Shown here: in pieces, positions 33,262 through 42,478 of the stretch | How the letters are laid out: each line of letters opens with the position of its first letter | How positions within the stretch are numbered: the first letter of the stretch is position 1 | Assembly: GCF_025290915.1 (NCBI RefSeq) | Contig: NZ_JAOCQE010000015.1 | Location: 1 to 55,970, forward strand | Direction: 5' to 3' | DNA from: Streptomyces sp. 15-116A | GTDB lineage: Bacteria > Actinomycetota > Actinomycetes > Streptomycetales > Streptomycetaceae | DNA: 55,970 nucleotides | Program-made: the position numbers and the translations under genes | The notes under the pieces: model-generated | Seen by the model: only the letters and a program-made list of their open reading frames with translations | Database searches by the model: none | Told to the model about the DNA's origin: nothing

Positions 33262-34416
33262 ATGGCCCCCACCAAGGTTCTCACCGGTGCCCGGGTGGTC
33301 CTGCCCACCGGGACCGTGGACGACGGCCGCGTGATCGTCGAGGGCACGCGGATCGCGGACACGGCCCCCGACGCCCCGGGGAGCGTCGAGACGATCGACG
33401 TGTCCGGTCACTGGCTCGTGCCCGGCTTCGTCGACCTCCACAACCACGGGGGCGGCGGGGCGTCCTTCGCCGGCGGCACCGCCGAGGAGGTGCTCCAGGG
33501 CGTGCACACCCACCGCCTGCACGGCACCACCACCGTCGTCGCCTCCGCCGTCACCGGTGACCTGGACTTCCTCGCCCGGCACGCCGGGATGCTCGCGGAG
33601 CTGGCCCAGCAGGGCGACATCGCCGGCATCCACTTCGAGGGGCCGTTCATCTCGCCGTGCCGCAAGGGCGCGCACGACGAGGAACTGCTGCGCGACCCGG
33701 ACCCGGCCGAGGTCCGCAAGCTGATCGACGCGGCGCACGGACACGCGCGGATGATGACGCTGGCGACCGAACTGCCGGGCGGCCTGGACTCCGTACGGCT
33801 GCTCGTCGAGCACGGGGTGATCGCGGCCGTGGGGCACACGGACGCGACGTACGAGCAGACCGTGGCGGCGATCGACGCGGGCGCGACGGTCGCCACGCAC
33901 CTGTTCAACGCCATGCCGGTGCTCGGTCACCGGGCGCCCGGCCCGATCGCGGCGCTGCTGGAGGACGAGCGGGTCACGGTCGAGCTGATCAACGACGGCA
34001 CGCACCTGCACCCGGCCGCGCTCCAGTTGGCGTTCCATCACGCGGGCCCGCGGCGGGTCGCGTTCATCACGGACGCGATGGACGCCGCCGGTTTCGGCGA
34101 CGGCCGCTACATGCTGGGCCCGATGGAGGTCGAGGTCGCCGAGGGTGTGGCCCGGCTGGTGGAGGGCGGCTCCATCGCGGGCTCCACGCTCACCCTGGAC
34201 CGTGCCTTCCAGCGGGCGGTGACGGTGGACGGGCTGCCCGTCGAGGACGTCGTCCAGGCGATCTCCGCCACCCCGGCCCGCCTGCTCGGCCTGGACGACC
34301 GCATCGGCTCCCTGGAGCCCGGCAAGGACGCCGACCTGGTGCTGCTGGACGCGGACTTCGCCCTGAAGGGCGTGATGCGCCGGGGCGAATGGGTGGTCGC
34401 TCCCCAACTGGGCTGA
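33262..34416 (+). CDS. nagA: N-acetylglucosamine-6-phosphate deacetylase
   Basis: 384-aa amidohydrolase that removes acetate from GlcNAc-6-phosphate, giving glucosamine-6-phosphate, a key step controlling DasR effectors. Metal and substrate motifs: WLVPGFVDLHNHGGGG, IHFEGPFISP, GHTDATYEQTVAAIDAGATVATHLFNAMPVLGHRAPG, and FITDAMDAAGFGDG with the catalytic Asp. RBS GGAGGT lies about 10 bases before ATG 33262. It would naturally be expressed from the nagK promoter. The interposed opposite-strand element means it now needs read-through or its own promoter. Confidence 0.95.
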   Translation: MAPTKVLTGARVVLPTGTVDDGRVIVEGTRIADTAPDAPGSVETIDVSGHWLVPGFVDLHNHGGGGASFAGGTAEEVLQGVHTHRLHGTTTVVASAVTGDLDFLARHAGMLAELAQQGDIAGIHFEGPFISPCRKGAHDEELLRDPDPAEVRKLIDAAHGHARMMTLATELPGGLDSVRLLVEHGVIAAVGHTDATYEQTVAAIDAGATVATHLFNAMPVLGHRAPGPIAALLEDERVTVELINDGTHLHPAALQLAFHHAGPRRVAFITDAMDAAGFGDGRYMLGPMEVEVAEGVARLVEGGSIAGSTLTLDRAFQRAVTVDGLPVEDVVQAISATPARLLGLDDRIGSLEPGKDADLVLLDADFALKGVMRRGEWVVAPQLG

Positions 34417-34534
34417 TCTCTCCCGTGGTCGGGGGGACGGTGGCCGGTCCGAGGGGTGGGCCGGTCGTCGTCTCTTTGGCATGATCGTGTCTCCGGGGCC
34501 ATGGCAGGCGCAGCAACAGGGGGAGGTCGTCCCG

Positions 34535-35464
34535 GTGATCCTCACGGTCACGCTGAACACGGCGCTCGACATCACCTATCGCGTGCCGTCGCTTCGGCCG
34601 CACGACTCCCACCGGGTCTCCGAGGTGACGGAGCGTCCGGGCGGCAAGGGCGTCAATGTGGCGCGGGTGCTGGCGGCACTCGGGCACGAGGTGACGGTGA
34701 CGGGTTTCGTGGGCGGTACGACGGGAGAGATCCTGCGCGACCACCTGATGCGGGTGCCGGCCCTGACGGACGCGCTGATCCCGATCTCCGGCACGACGCG
34801 CCGCACGATAGCCGTGGTCGACGAGACCTCGGGCGGCACGACCCAGCTGAACGAACCGGGTCCGACGATCACGGTCGCCGAGTGGTCCGCCTTCCAGGAG
34901 GCGTACGAGGACCTGCTGCGTGACGCCGACGCGGTCGCCCTGTGCGGCAGCCTGCCGCCGGGTGTCCCGGTGGGTGCGTACGCGGGCCTGATCCGCACGG
35001 CGAGGGCGGCGGGCGTCCCGACCCTGCTGGACACCAGCGGAGCGGCCCTGCGCCGGGGCGTCGCGGGCCGCCCTGACATCCTGAAGCCCAACGCCGAGGA
35101 ACTGGCCGAACTCACCGGCTCCCACGAGCCGTTGCGCGCGACGCAGGACGCCCGCAGGAGGGGGGCGGGCACGGTGGTCGCGTCCCTGGGCCCCGAGGGC
35201 CTCCTCGCGGTGACCCCGGACGGCCACTGGCGCGCAACGCCTCCCGCCCACCTCCACGGCAACCCGACGGGCGCCGGCGACTCGGCGGTCGCAGGCATCC
35301 TGTCGGGCCTGGTCGAGAACCTCCCCTGGCCGACCCGTCTGGCCCGAGCGGTCGCCCTGTCGGCGGCGACGGTCGTGTCACCGGTGGCGGGAGAGTTCGA
35401 CCGCGGGGTGTACGAGGAACTGCTGGACCAGGTGGCGGTGAGGTCCGAGGCGAGCGCGGCTTAG
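34535..35464 (+). CDS. 1-phosphofructokinase family hexose kinase
   Basis: 309-aa PfkB-family kinase. GTG at 34535 is supported by GGGGGAGG eight bases upstream and starts ILTVTLNTALDITY, the family's first strand. Seen: ERPGGKGVNVARVLAALG, DTSGAALRRGV, and the active-site NPTGAGDSAVAGIL with catalytic Asp. It could act on fructose-1-phosphate or tagatose-6-phosphate; the position after nagA suggests sugar phosphates from aminosugar use. The last 4 nt overlap the convergent CBM gene. Confidence 0.88.
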   Translation: MILTVTLNTALDITYRVPSLRPHDSHRVSEVTERPGGKGVNVARVLAALGHEVTVTGFVGGTTGEILRDHLMRVPALTDALIPISGTTRRTIAVVDETSGGTTQLNEPGPTITVAEWSAFQEAYEDLLRDADAVALCGSLPPGVPVGAYAGLIRTARAAGVPTLLDTSGAALRRGVAGRPDILKPNAEELAELTGSHEPLRATQDARRRGAGTVVASLGPEGLLAVTPDGHWRATPPAHLHGNPTGAGDSAVAGILSGLVENLPWPTRLARAVALSAATVVSPVAGEFDRGVYEELLDQVAVRSEASAA

Positions 35465-36396
35465 GAGCCGTCCTCCTCCGTCAACCAGAACTGGTCGAGG
35501 TTCGCGTTGCACTGGTTGCCCTGGTTGCAGACGAGCTCAATGGTGTTCGTGCCCTTGGTCAGGTTCACGTTGGCCCACGTGGTCTGCCAGCCCTTTTCCC
35601 AGTCGCCTTCGGGTTGCTTGCCGAAGTTCTCCATGTTCAGCGGCCGGGTCTGCGCCTCGCCATTGACCACCACGGTCGCGTTGGCGTCCACGCCGGGGAT
35701 GCCGTAGCGGACGTAGAAGCGGTAGGTGTCGGCCTTCTCGATGCCGCTGACGGTCCAGACGACCTTGGCGCCCACCTTGTTGAAGCCCGCGACGTAGACA
35801 CCACCGTCGGACTTCGCGCCCTTGATGTCCGAGGCCGTGACGGGGCCGCCCTCCAGGCGGAGGGCCTTCGCCTCGATCTCGGGGAGGTCGGCCTCGGTCT
35901 TGCCGCTCTCGCTCGCCGAAGGGCTCGGCTCGCTGGTCTGGCCCTGGGTCGGGGAGGCGTCCGCCTGGTTGCCGTCGCCCTTGTCCTCGTCGCCGCCGAT
36001 CATGGCGACGCCGATGCCGATGACGACCGCGGCGACCACCGCGATCGCGCCGATCAGGAGGCCCTTGGTGTTGGGCCCACGCCCTCGGCCGCCGCCGCCG
36101 TGGGACGGCTGCGGGGAGTGGGTCGTGGCGGCGCCGCCACCCGGCAGCGTCTCCGGGGCGGCGTAGTGCGGGTTGGGCTGACCGTACGTGCCCTGCTGCT
36201 GCGGTATCTGCGCGGCGGGACCGCCGCCCTGCTGGCCGTACTGACGTGTACCGACCGCCCGCACGCGGTTGACCGAGTTCGGGTAGCCGTAGCCACCGGA
36301 CGGCGGCTGGGCCCCGTTGGCCTGGCCGTCGGCGTAGAGGTAGCCGAACGGGTCGTCGTCCTCGGGCGTGCTCGCGCCGTTGTTGCCGGGCGTCAT
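35461..36396 (-). CDS. Membrane-anchored carbohydrate-binding (CBM35-like) protein
   Basis: 311 aa. A cytoplasmic-type disordered N-terminus rich in Gly, Gln, Tyr and Pro (1-105) is followed by a single transmembrane helix (GLLIGAIAVVAAVVIGIGVAMIGG, about 112-136). A Ser/Pro/Glu linker comes next, then a C-terminal beta-sandwich (about 175-311) with VTASDIKGAKSDGGVYVAGFNKVGAKVVWTVSG, YRFYVRYG and TNTIELVCNQGNQCNANLDQFWL. The last block fits CBM6/35-type modules. It likely presents a sugar-binding domain outside the membrane, perhaps sensing the cell wall. No catalytic domain is present. Confidence 0.8.
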   Translation of the reverse strand: MTPGNNGASTPEDDDPFGYLYADGQANGAQPPSGGYGYPNSVNRVRAVGTRQYGQQGGGPAAQIPQQQGTYGQPNPHYAAPETLPGGGAATTHSPQPSHGGGGRGRGPNTKGLLIGAIAVVAAVVIGIGVAMIGGDEDKGDGNQADASPTQGQTSEPSPSASESGKTEADLPEIEAKALRLEGGPVTASDIKGAKSDGGVYVAGFNKVGAKVVWTVSGIEKADTYRFYVRYGIPGVDANATVVVNGEAQTRPLNMENFGKQPEGDWEKGWQTTWANVNLTKGTNTIELVCNQGNQCNANLDQFWLTEEDGS

Positions 36397-36515
36397 CCCT
36401 TGGTGCTCCTAGCTGCGGATCGGGTGCGATTGCGGGGTGGTGAGATGGGCGAGCCTACCCGCTTCCCCGCCCCCAAACGGGTGACTCAGACCGCATCAAC
36501 CCGCTGACCTGCGGT

Positions 36516-38222
36516 TCATCCCGCACGCCGATGCTGTTTGGGACGAGATCGTTTCTCGACGTACATCCGTTCGTCAGCGGACTTCAGGACTTCGTCGGCC
36601 GTCATGCCGCAGTGCGCCCAGCCGATGCCGAAGCTGGCGCCCACCCGCACGGCCCGCCCCTCGGCCCGGATGGGCTGGATGATCTCGTTGCGCAGCCGTA
36701 CGGCGAGGTCCTGGGCGTCGGCCCGGCCGAGACCGTCGGCGAGGATCACGAACTCGTCGCCGCCCAGCCGGGCCACCGTGTCGCCGTCCCGGACGCCGTT
36801 GCTGAGCCGGCGGGCGACCTCGATGAGCACCGCGTCACCCGCGTTGTGGCCGAACCGGTCGTTGATCGACTTGAAGCCGTCGAGGTCGCAGAAGAGCACC
36901 GCGAGCCCCTTGGTGCCGTCGTCGCGGTCCCCGGCGGGGGCGACGGTGTGCACATGATGGTCGTAGCCGTCGTACTCGTCCGCGCCGGGCGGGAAGTCGA
37001 AGTCGTGCCCCCGGTCGAACGCGGGCGGGCCGTAGGCGGCGTCCAGCGAGGGTTCCAGCGCGTCGAAGGACTCGTAGGGGTCCAGGGCGGCGGAGCCGAT
37101 CGCGGCGGGCAGCGTCGGCTGCGGGCGCTGGCGGCACAGGCGGGCGGAGAGCCGGGCGCGCAGCTCGGCGGAGTTCGGCAGGCCGGTGAGGGAGTCGTGG
37201 GAGGCGCGGTGGGCGAGCTGGAGCTCGCGGCGCTTGCGTTCCTCGATGTCCTCGACGTGGGTGAGCAGGAAGCGGGGCCCGTCGGCGGCGTCGGCGACGA
37301 CCGAGTTCCGCAGGGACACCCAGACGTAGGTGCCGTCGCGGCGGCCGAGGCGCAGCTCGGCGCGCCCGCCCTCGGCGGACGTACGGAGCAGGGTGCCTAT
37401 GTCCTCGGGGTGGACGAGGTCGGAGAAGGAGTAGCGGCGCATCGCGGAGGCGGGGCGGCCGAGGAGGCGGCACAGCGCGTCGTTGGTGCGCAGGATCCGG
37501 CCGTGCTGATCGCCACCCATCTCGGCGATGGCCATGCCGGACGGGGCGTACTCGAAGGCCTGGCGGAAGCTCTCCTCGCTGGCCCTGAGCGCCTGCTGCT
37601 CGCGCTCCAGACGGACCAGGGCGCGCTGCATGTTCGCACGTAGACGCGCGTTGCTGATCGCGATGGCGGCCTGGAAGGCATACATCTGCAGGGCCTCGCG
37701 GCCCCAGGCGCCGGGCCGGCGGCCGTTGCGCGGGCGGTCCACGGAGAGCACGCCGACCAGCTCACCGGAGGCGCCGGCACCCTGCGGGCCGGGCGCGTAC
37801 ATCGGGGCGAAGAGACGGTCGGAGGGGTGCCACTCGTCCTCGAAGCGGGGCGCGGGACCGTCGGTGTACCACTGGGGGACGTCGTCGTCGTCGAGGACCC
37901 AGCCCTCGGTGTGCGGTATGAAGATCAGGTCGCCCCAGCGTTCGCCCATGGACAGGCGGCGCTCCCAGGACTCGCGCGAGCCGACCCGGCCGGTGATGAG
38001 CGCCTCGGCCGCCGGGTTGCCGGAGAAGGCGGCGACCACGAGATCGCCGTCGGGACGTACGAGATTCACGCAGGCCAGCTCGTACCCGAGGGCGTTCACG
38101 ACGCCGTCGGCGACGGACTGCAACGTGTCCGCCAGGCTGCGGGCCGTGTTCATGTCGGCCATGACCTGGTGCAGTTGTCGCAGGGACGCAAGGCGGACGT
38201 AGGGCTCCGACTCGGTCTCCAT
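36516..38222 (-). CDS. cdgB: Diguanylate cyclase CdgB (GAF-PAS-GGDEF)
   Basis: 568 aa from ATG at 38222, chosen for GGAGGG six bases upstream; ATG at 38267 would add 15 residues but lacks a clear RBS. Domains: GAF (about 15-200), PAS/PAC (about 225-345, FRQAFEYAPSGMAIAEM and LTHVEDIEERKRRE), then GGDEF (about 350-560). The active site RLGGDEFVILADG and the DGFKSINDRFGHNAGD block are intact. A disordered insertion of about 80 residues splits the GGDEF N-terminus. It makes cyclic di-GMP, which holds BldD on its targets and delays development. The identity follows from domain order and neighbours. Confidence 0.93.
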   Translation of the reverse strand: METESEPYVRLASLRQLHQVMADMNTARSLADTLQSVADGVVNALGYELACVNLVRPDGDLVVAAFSGNPAAEALITGRVGSRESWERRLSMGERWGDLIFIPHTEGWVLDDDDVPQWYTDGPAPRFEDEWHPSDRLFAPMYAPGPQGAGASGELVGVLSVDRPRNGRRPGAWGREALQMYAFQAAIAISNARLRANMQRALVRLEREQQALRASEESFRQAFEYAPSGMAIAEMGGDQHGRILRTNDALCRLLGRPASAMRRYSFSDLVHPEDIGTLLRTSAEGGRAELRLGRRDGTYVWVSLRNSVVADAADGPRFLLTHVEDIEERKRRELQLAHRASHDSLTGLPNSAELRARLSARLCRQRPQPTLPAAIGSAALDPYESFDALEPSLDAAYGPPAFDRGHDFDFPPGADEYDGYDHHVHTVAPAGDRDDGTKGLAVLFCDLDGFKSINDRFGHNAGDAVLIEVARRLSNGVRDGDTVARLGGDEFVILADGLGRADAQDLAVRLRNEIIQPIRAEGRAVRVGASFGIGWAHCGMTADEVLKSADERMYVEKRSRPKQHRRAG

Positions 38223-38351
38223 GCTCGCCCTCCCCCCGAGACCTCGTGGCGAATCAAGGGTGCTCATCGGCGTATCGTCCTGGCAGCTTCCCCGCCACTG
38301 AATCACAGCGCGCTGCCCACTCGGTACACAGGGTCAACAATTCCTGCCCCT

Positions 38352-38367
38352 TGTGACTCAAGTCACA
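38352..38367. promoter_or_regulatory. Palindrome TGTGACT-CA-AGTCACA upstream of cdgB
   Basis: Seven-base perfect arms with a 2-bp centre lie between cdgB and the divergent flavin reductase gene. The TGAC/GTCA arms resemble a BldD box, and BldD is known to control cdgB in S. coelicolor. The spacing is one base shorter than the consensus I recall, so the assignment is tentative. Confidence 0.4.
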
Positions 38368-38563
38368 GCTAAACGTGAACAATTGCGGGGTCTTTCCGCG
38401 GTTTCCCCGGGGGTTTACCGAGGGCGGAATTTGTGACGCTTGTGCGGGTCCGGTGCCGGGCCCGCGGGGTGGGGCGCCCCTTCCGCTCGGCCGCTGGTCC
38501 TAGGTCTCCGCTCGGGCCGGGGTCCGATGCGGGGGCCATGGAGCGGAGACTAGCGTTTCCGGC

Positions 38564-39148
38564 GTGCCCGACACTCCCTCCACGCAGTCCACGATCACCG
38601 CTCCGCCCGCCGCCCGGCATGCTGAGGGGGTGAGCAACGACGCGTTCCGTGCCGCCATGTCCCGGCTGGCCTCCGGTGTGGTCCTGGTGACCGCGAAGGA
38701 GCCGCCGCTGGACCCGGACGACCCGCGGGCACCGGCCGGCGAGGACGTCGGCATGACGGCGACCGCGTTCATGTCGGTGTCGCTGGACCCGCCGCTGGTG
38801 CTGGTCAGCCTGCGTGAGGGCTCCCGCATGGACGAACTGCTCGACGAACAGCCGCTGTGGGCGGTCTCCGTCCTCTCCGAGAGCCAGCGGCACATCGCGG
38901 GCCGCTTCGCGATGAAGGGCCGCATCAGCGACCGTCTGCTCTTCGAGGACATCTCCTACGTCCGGGGCCAGTACAGCGGGGCGCCTCTGGTCGGCGGTGC
39001 GCTGGCCACCCTGGAGTGCCGCACCGAGCAGCGGGTGACCGCCGGGGACCACACCCTCGTGATCGGCCGGGTGCTGGCGGCCGACGTACCGAGCGCGGAG
39101 GGCGGACCGCTGACGTATTTCCGGGGCCGTTACCGGCAGTTGGGCTGA
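38564..39148 (+). CDS. Flavin reductase family protein
   Basis: 194 aa. FMN-binding split-barrel flavin reductase: FRAAMSRLASGVVLVTAKEP, VGMTATAFMSVSLDPPLVLVSLREGSRMDELL, WAVSVLSESQRHIAGRFA, HTLVIGRVLAADV, PLTYFRGRYRQLG. Such enzymes supply reduced FMN to two-component monooxygenases. GTG at 38564 lies seven bases after TAGCGT (38551-38556), fitting a leaderless start; GTG at 38630 is an alternative. Partner monooxygenase not adjacent. Confidence 0.9.
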   Translation: MPDTPSTQSTITAPPAARHAEGVSNDAFRAAMSRLASGVVLVTAKEPPLDPDDPRAPAGEDVGMTATAFMSVSLDPPLVLVSLREGSRMDELLDEQPLWAVSVLSESQRHIAGRFAMKGRISDRLLFEDISYVRGQYSGAPLVGGALATLECRTEQRVTAGDHTLVIGRVLAADVPSAEGGPLTYFRGRYRQLG

Positions 39149-39224
39149 ACACGGCGCGGGCTTCGCCTTTCCTTTCGCGAAATCCCTTTTCCCGAACGGG
39201 TTTTACGCGCTTACGCTGCCCGGC

Positions 39225-39704
39225 GTGACGACGACAACGACGGTGCCGACGCCCCGCCTCGAAGAGATCACCCCGAAGAACCTGGACGCCGCGCTCGGGA
39301 TACGCGTCCGGCCCGAGCAGGAATTCGCGGTGGCCCCGGTGGTGAAGTCCCTCGCGGAGGCGTACGTCCACCCGGACGCCGCCTGGCCCCGCCTGATCAT
39401 GGACGGCGACCGCGCGGTCGGGTTCCTGATGGCCTTCTTCGACATCGACTGGTACGACGACGGCCGCAGCATCCGCTCGGGCCTGTGGCGGCTGAACATC
39501 GCGGCCGGGGAGCAGGGCAAGGGCTACGGCCGTTTCGCCGTGGAATCGGTCGCCGCGGAACTCCGCCGCCGCGGCACCAAGGAGTTCTACGTCACCTGGC
39601 ATCCCGGGGAGCACGGGCCCGAGGGCTTCTACCTGGGACTCGGCTTCCGGCCGAACGGGGAGGACGCGGAGGGGGAGACGGTGGGGGTGCTGGAGCTGAG
39701 CTGA
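39225..39704 (+). CDS. GNAT family N-acetyltransferase
   Basis: 159 aa from GTG at 39225, seven bases after TACGCT (39212-39217). Seen: LEEITPKNLDAALGIRVRPEQEFAVAPVVKSLAEAYV, GFLMAFFDIDW, the acetyl-CoA loop WRLNIAAGEQGKGYGRFAVESVAAELRRRG, and EGFYLGLGFRPNGE. It resembles SpeG/BltD-type amine acetyltransferases; the substrate is not evident. Stands alone, converging on arfB. Confidence 0.85.
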   Translation: MTTTTTVPTPRLEEITPKNLDAALGIRVRPEQEFAVAPVVKSLAEAYVHPDAAWPRLIMDGDRAVGFLMAFFDIDWYDDGRSIRSGLWRLNIAAGEQGKGYGRFAVESVAAELRRRGTKEFYVTWHPGEHGPEGFYLGLGFRPNGEDAEGETVGVLELS

Positions 39705-39722
39705 AGGGCTCGGCTCACGGCG

Positions 39723-40160
39723 TCAGCTCCAGTCGCGCGCGGAGCGGCCCCGCTTGGTCTCCGCGCGCTGCTTCTTCTCCCGCAGCCGGCGTTCATTGAT
39801 GCCGCGCGGGATGCGGGTCGGCTTGCGGGGCTTGGGCGGGGGCGCGGTGGCCTCGGCGAGCAGCGCCGCGAGGCGCACGGCGGCGGTCTCGCGATTGCGC
39901 CACTGGGAGCGGTGCTCGGAGGCCCGGACGGTGAGGACCCCGCCGGTCAGCCGGCCGGCCAGCCGCTCCAGGGCGCGCTGCTTCCACACCTCGGGCAGGG
40001 CCTCGGTGCGGGCGAGGTCGAAACGGAGCTCGACCTGCGAGTCGCTGGTGTTCACATGCTGTCCCCCGGGTCCGGACGACCGCGAGAAACGCCACATGAG
40101 CTCCGCCTCGGGCAGGGCTACGGAACCGCGGATGACATAGGGACCGGACATGCCGTCCAT
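39723..40160 (-). CDS. arfB: Alternative ribosome-rescue factor ArfB (class I release-factor-like)
   Basis: 145 aa. It hydrolyses peptidyl-tRNA on stalled ribosomes. The GGQ motif is at residues 32-34 in SSGPGGQHVNTSDSQVELRFDL. The C-terminal tail is basic (KPRKPTRIPRGINERRLREKKQRAETKRGR), matching the mRNA-channel-binding tail of ArfB. No codon-recognition domain, as expected. ATG at 40160 has GGGGCGGG upstream; ATG at 40151 is also possible. Confidence 0.92.
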   Translation of the reverse strand: MDGMSGPYVIRGSVALPEAELMWRFSRSSGPGGQHVNTSDSQVELRFDLARTEALPEVWKQRALERLAGRLTGGVLTVRASEHRSQWRNRETAAVRLAALLAEATAPPPKPRKPTRIPRGINERRLREKKQRAETKRGRSARDWS

Positions 40161-40314
40161 GGTCCCGCCCCTGACCGGTCCACGTCACCCGAATATCCGA
40201 GGTAAAGAAAGTAAAGGAGCGGGAACCTCGCGTACGTCTCTCCGCGTTCAACGAGGTAGCTGTAGCTTCTAGCCGTACGTAGCCGTACGCAAACGAGGGA
40301 AGGGACTCCCAACA

Positions 40315-40890
40315 ATGGCTGTAAGCCTGTCCAAGGGTGGCAACGTCTCGCTCACCAAGGAGGCACCGGGCCTGACGGCCGTCACCGTGGGCCTCGGCTG
40401 GGACGTCCGCACCACCACCGGCACGGACTTCGACCTCGACGCGTCGGCGATCGCGGTCAACCCGCAGGGGAAGGTCTACTCGGACGCCCACTTCGTCTTC
40501 TTCAACAACAAGCAGACCCCGGACAACACCATCGTCCACACCGGTGACAACCGCACGGGTGAGGGCGCCGGCGATGACGAGGCGATCAACGTCAACCTCG
40601 CCGCCCTCCCGGCCGACGTCGAGAAGGTCGTCTTCCCGGTCTCGATCTACGACGCCGAGAACCGCAACCAGAACTTCGGCCAGGTGCGCAACGCCTACAT
40701 CCGCATCATCAACCAGGCCGGCGGCACCGAGATCGCCCGCTACGACCTCTCCGAGGACGCGGCGACCGAGACCGCCATGGTCTTCGGCGAGCTCTACCGC
40801 AACGGCGCCGAGTGGAAGTTCCGCGCCGTCGGCCAGGGCTACGCCTCGGGCCTGGTCGGCATCGCCCAGGACTTCGGCGTGAACGTCTGA
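40315..40890 (+). CDS. TerD family protein
   Basis: 191-aa single TerD domain: [110 protein letters not shown]. Acidic residues in the GDDE and DLDA motifs bind calcium. TerD proteins are linked to tellurite resistance and cell-surface stress, and they affect development in Streptomyces. No other ter genes are nearby. The region before it has a tandem TAGCCGTACG duplication (about 40270-40290), possibly promoter-related. Confidence 0.95.
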   Translation: MAVSLSKGGNVSLTKEAPGLTAVTVGLGWDVRTTTGTDFDLDASAIAVNPQGKVYSDAHFVFFNNKQTPDNTIVHTGDNRTGEGAGDDEAINVNLAALPADVEKVVFPVSIYDAENRNQNFGQVRNAYIRIINQAGGTEIARYDLSEDAATETAMVFGELYRNGAEWKFRAVGQGYASGLVGIAQDFGVNV

Positions 40891-40917
40891 CCTACCCGGC
40901 ACGCAGCACGCCCGACT

Positions 40918-40948
40918 GGAGCCCCGCGCCTTGTGTGGCCGGGGCTCC
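40918..40948. terminator. Bidirectional terminator between terD and the M1 peptidase gene
   Basis: A 9-bp stem GGAGCCCCG (40918-40926) with CGGGGCTCC (40940-40948) and a 13-nt loop lies between convergent genes. Confidence 0.7.
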
Positions 40949-40969
40949 GGTGCGTCCGCGACGCGATGG

Positions 40970-42364
40970 TCAGCGGTGCGATGGCTTTCCGTCGCCGTAC
41001 AGCCAGTCCGACCAGACGGCGGTGAAGTCCTCGTCCGGGGCCTGCTCCTCCACGTACGCGGTGAAGTCGGCGGTGTCGGCGTTGCCATGACGGTGGGTGG
41101 TGGCCCAGCCTCGGAGCAGACCGAAGAAGGCGGGGTCGTCGGCCAGCGTCTGGCGGACCTTGTGGAGGACCATCGCGCCGCGCCAGTAGACGGGGGTCGC
41201 GGAGATGTGTGCCGCGTCGGGCGGGTCGGCGGGCGGGAAGGACCACAGGGCCTCGTTCGTCGCCGCGTCGGGGAAGTACCCGCCCGCGTACAGGGCGTCG
41301 AAGGTCTGCTCGGCGGTCTCGCCGCCGTGATCCTCCCGCCACAGCCACTCCGCGTACGTGGCGAAGCCCTCGTTCAGCCACATGTCCCGCCAGGACTTCG
41401 GGGTGACGGAGTTGCCGTACCACTGGTGCGCGAGCTCATGGACGAGGAGACCGGTGTCAGGGGCGCCGGGGAAGACGGGGCGGGTCTGGGTCTCCAGGGC
41501 GTACCCGGAGTCCTCCGGCCGCTCGACGATCACACCCACCGACGAGAACGGATACCGCCCGAACCTCCGCTTCGCCCAGTCCAGCACGCGGGGCAACTCG
41601 GCCAGGGTGCCCCGGCTCGCCTCCCGCTGCTCCGGGTCGACGGCCGTGAGCACGGGCAGCCCGTCGGCGGTCTCGGTGCGGGCGACGTCGTACCGGCCGA
41701 TCGCGAGGGTGGCGAGATAGCTCGCCATCGGCTCCGCACTGCGCCAGCTCCAGGTCGTACGGCCACCCTTGGTGTCCTTCCTCACCGGCTCCCCGTTGGA
41801 CACCGCCCCCAGCCCCTTCGGCACGGTCACCGAGACGGCGTACGTCGCCTTGTCGGAGGGGTGGTGATTGCCGGGGAACCAGGTCATGGACCCGACCGGT
41901 TGCCCCAGTGCCAGTGCCCCGTCCGCCGTACGCAGCCAGCCCTCCTCCGATCCGTCCGGGTCGGTGAGGGTGAGGGGGGTGCCGGAGTAGCGCACGGCCA
42001 GCCGAAAGGCCCGGTCCCGCTCCAGCTCGTCACGGGGCCGGACCGTCAGCTCCTGCCCGGCCCGGTTCCACCGCGCCTCCGCCCCGCCGACGGTGACGCG
42101 CTCGACGTCCATGCCGTCGAGATCGAGGTTCAGCGCGGAGAGATCCTGCGTGGCACGAGCGGTGAGGGTCGCCGTGCCGGAGAGCCGCCGGGTACGGGGC
42201 TCGTAGGCCAGGTCGAGGTCGTAGTGCGTGACGTCGTACCCACCGTTGCCGGCTTTGGGGAAGTACGGGTCGCGTACGCCTGCCGCACCCGGCGTGCCGT
42301 CCACACCACCACCGCACCCGGCGAGCAGGACAAGTACGGCGGTCAGGGACACGTGAGGGCGCAC
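40970..42364 (-). CDS. M1 family metallopeptidase lipoprotein
   Basis: 464 aa from GTG at 42364. A lipoprotein signal ends in LLAGC with Cys17. The N-terminal beta domain (DVTHYDLDLAYEPRTRRLSGTATLTARATQDL) precedes the thermolysin-like domain with the gluzincin motif HELAHQWYGN and the third ligand in LNEGFATYAEW about 20 residues later. The usual GxMEN exopeptidase loop is replaced by a shorter form (SGYALETQTRP), so it may be an aminopeptidase variant. It is truncated after the catalytic domain compared with ~850-aa M1 enzymes, as is common for actinobacterial lipoprotein forms. Confidence 0.9.
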   Translation of the reverse strand: MRPHVSLTAVLVLLAGCGGGVDGTPGAAGVRDPYFPKAGNGGYDVTHYDLDLAYEPRTRRLSGTATLTARATQDLSALNLDLDGMDVERVTVGGAEARWNRAGQELTVRPRDELERDRAFRLAVRYSGTPLTLTDPDGSEEGWLRTADGALALGQPVGSMTWFPGNHHPSDKATYAVSVTVPKGLGAVSNGEPVRKDTKGGRTTWSWRSAEPMASYLATLAIGRYDVARTETADGLPVLTAVDPEQREASRGTLAELPRVLDWAKRRFGRYPFSSVGVIVERPEDSGYALETQTRPVFPGAPDTGLLVHELAHQWYGNSVTPKSWRDMWLNEGFATYAEWLWREDHGGETAEQTFDALYAGGYFPDAATNEALWSFPPADPPDAAHISATPVYWRGAMVLHKVRQTLADDPAFFGLLRGWATTHRHGNADTADFTAYVEEQAPDEDFTAVWSDWLYGDGKPSHR

Positions 42365-42395
42365 TCCGTGATCCTAAGAGCCGACGGCAGGACAA

Positions 42396-42450
42396 CGCGC
42401 CCCAAAGGGGCGCGGGGAACTGCGCGCCCAGCCCCCACGCACCCGCAGCC
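42396..42450 (+). repeat. Dispersed intergenic repeat, copy 3 with hairpin
   Basis: AGGGGCGCGGGGAACTGCGC matches copy 1 at 5667 base for base, then continues with CCAGCC and ACCCGCAGCC. Its left edge forms a hairpin CGCGCCCC-AAA-GGGGCGCG (42396-42414). It lies between the M1 peptidase start and the hbpS stop, two genes on the minus strand. Confidence 0.7.
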
Positions 42451-42478
42451 TTGAACCCGTCCTTACTCCACGGCTCAG

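Noticed and set aside
38493..38510. GGTCCTAGGTC near 38500 as a dre site
   Set aside because: It lacks the TGGTCTA/TAGACCA half-site spacing; only the central CTAG is shared.
40970..42364. Frameshift or truncation in the M1 peptidase
   Set aside because: The frame is continuous with both zinc motifs; short lipoprotein M1 forms are common in actinobacteria.
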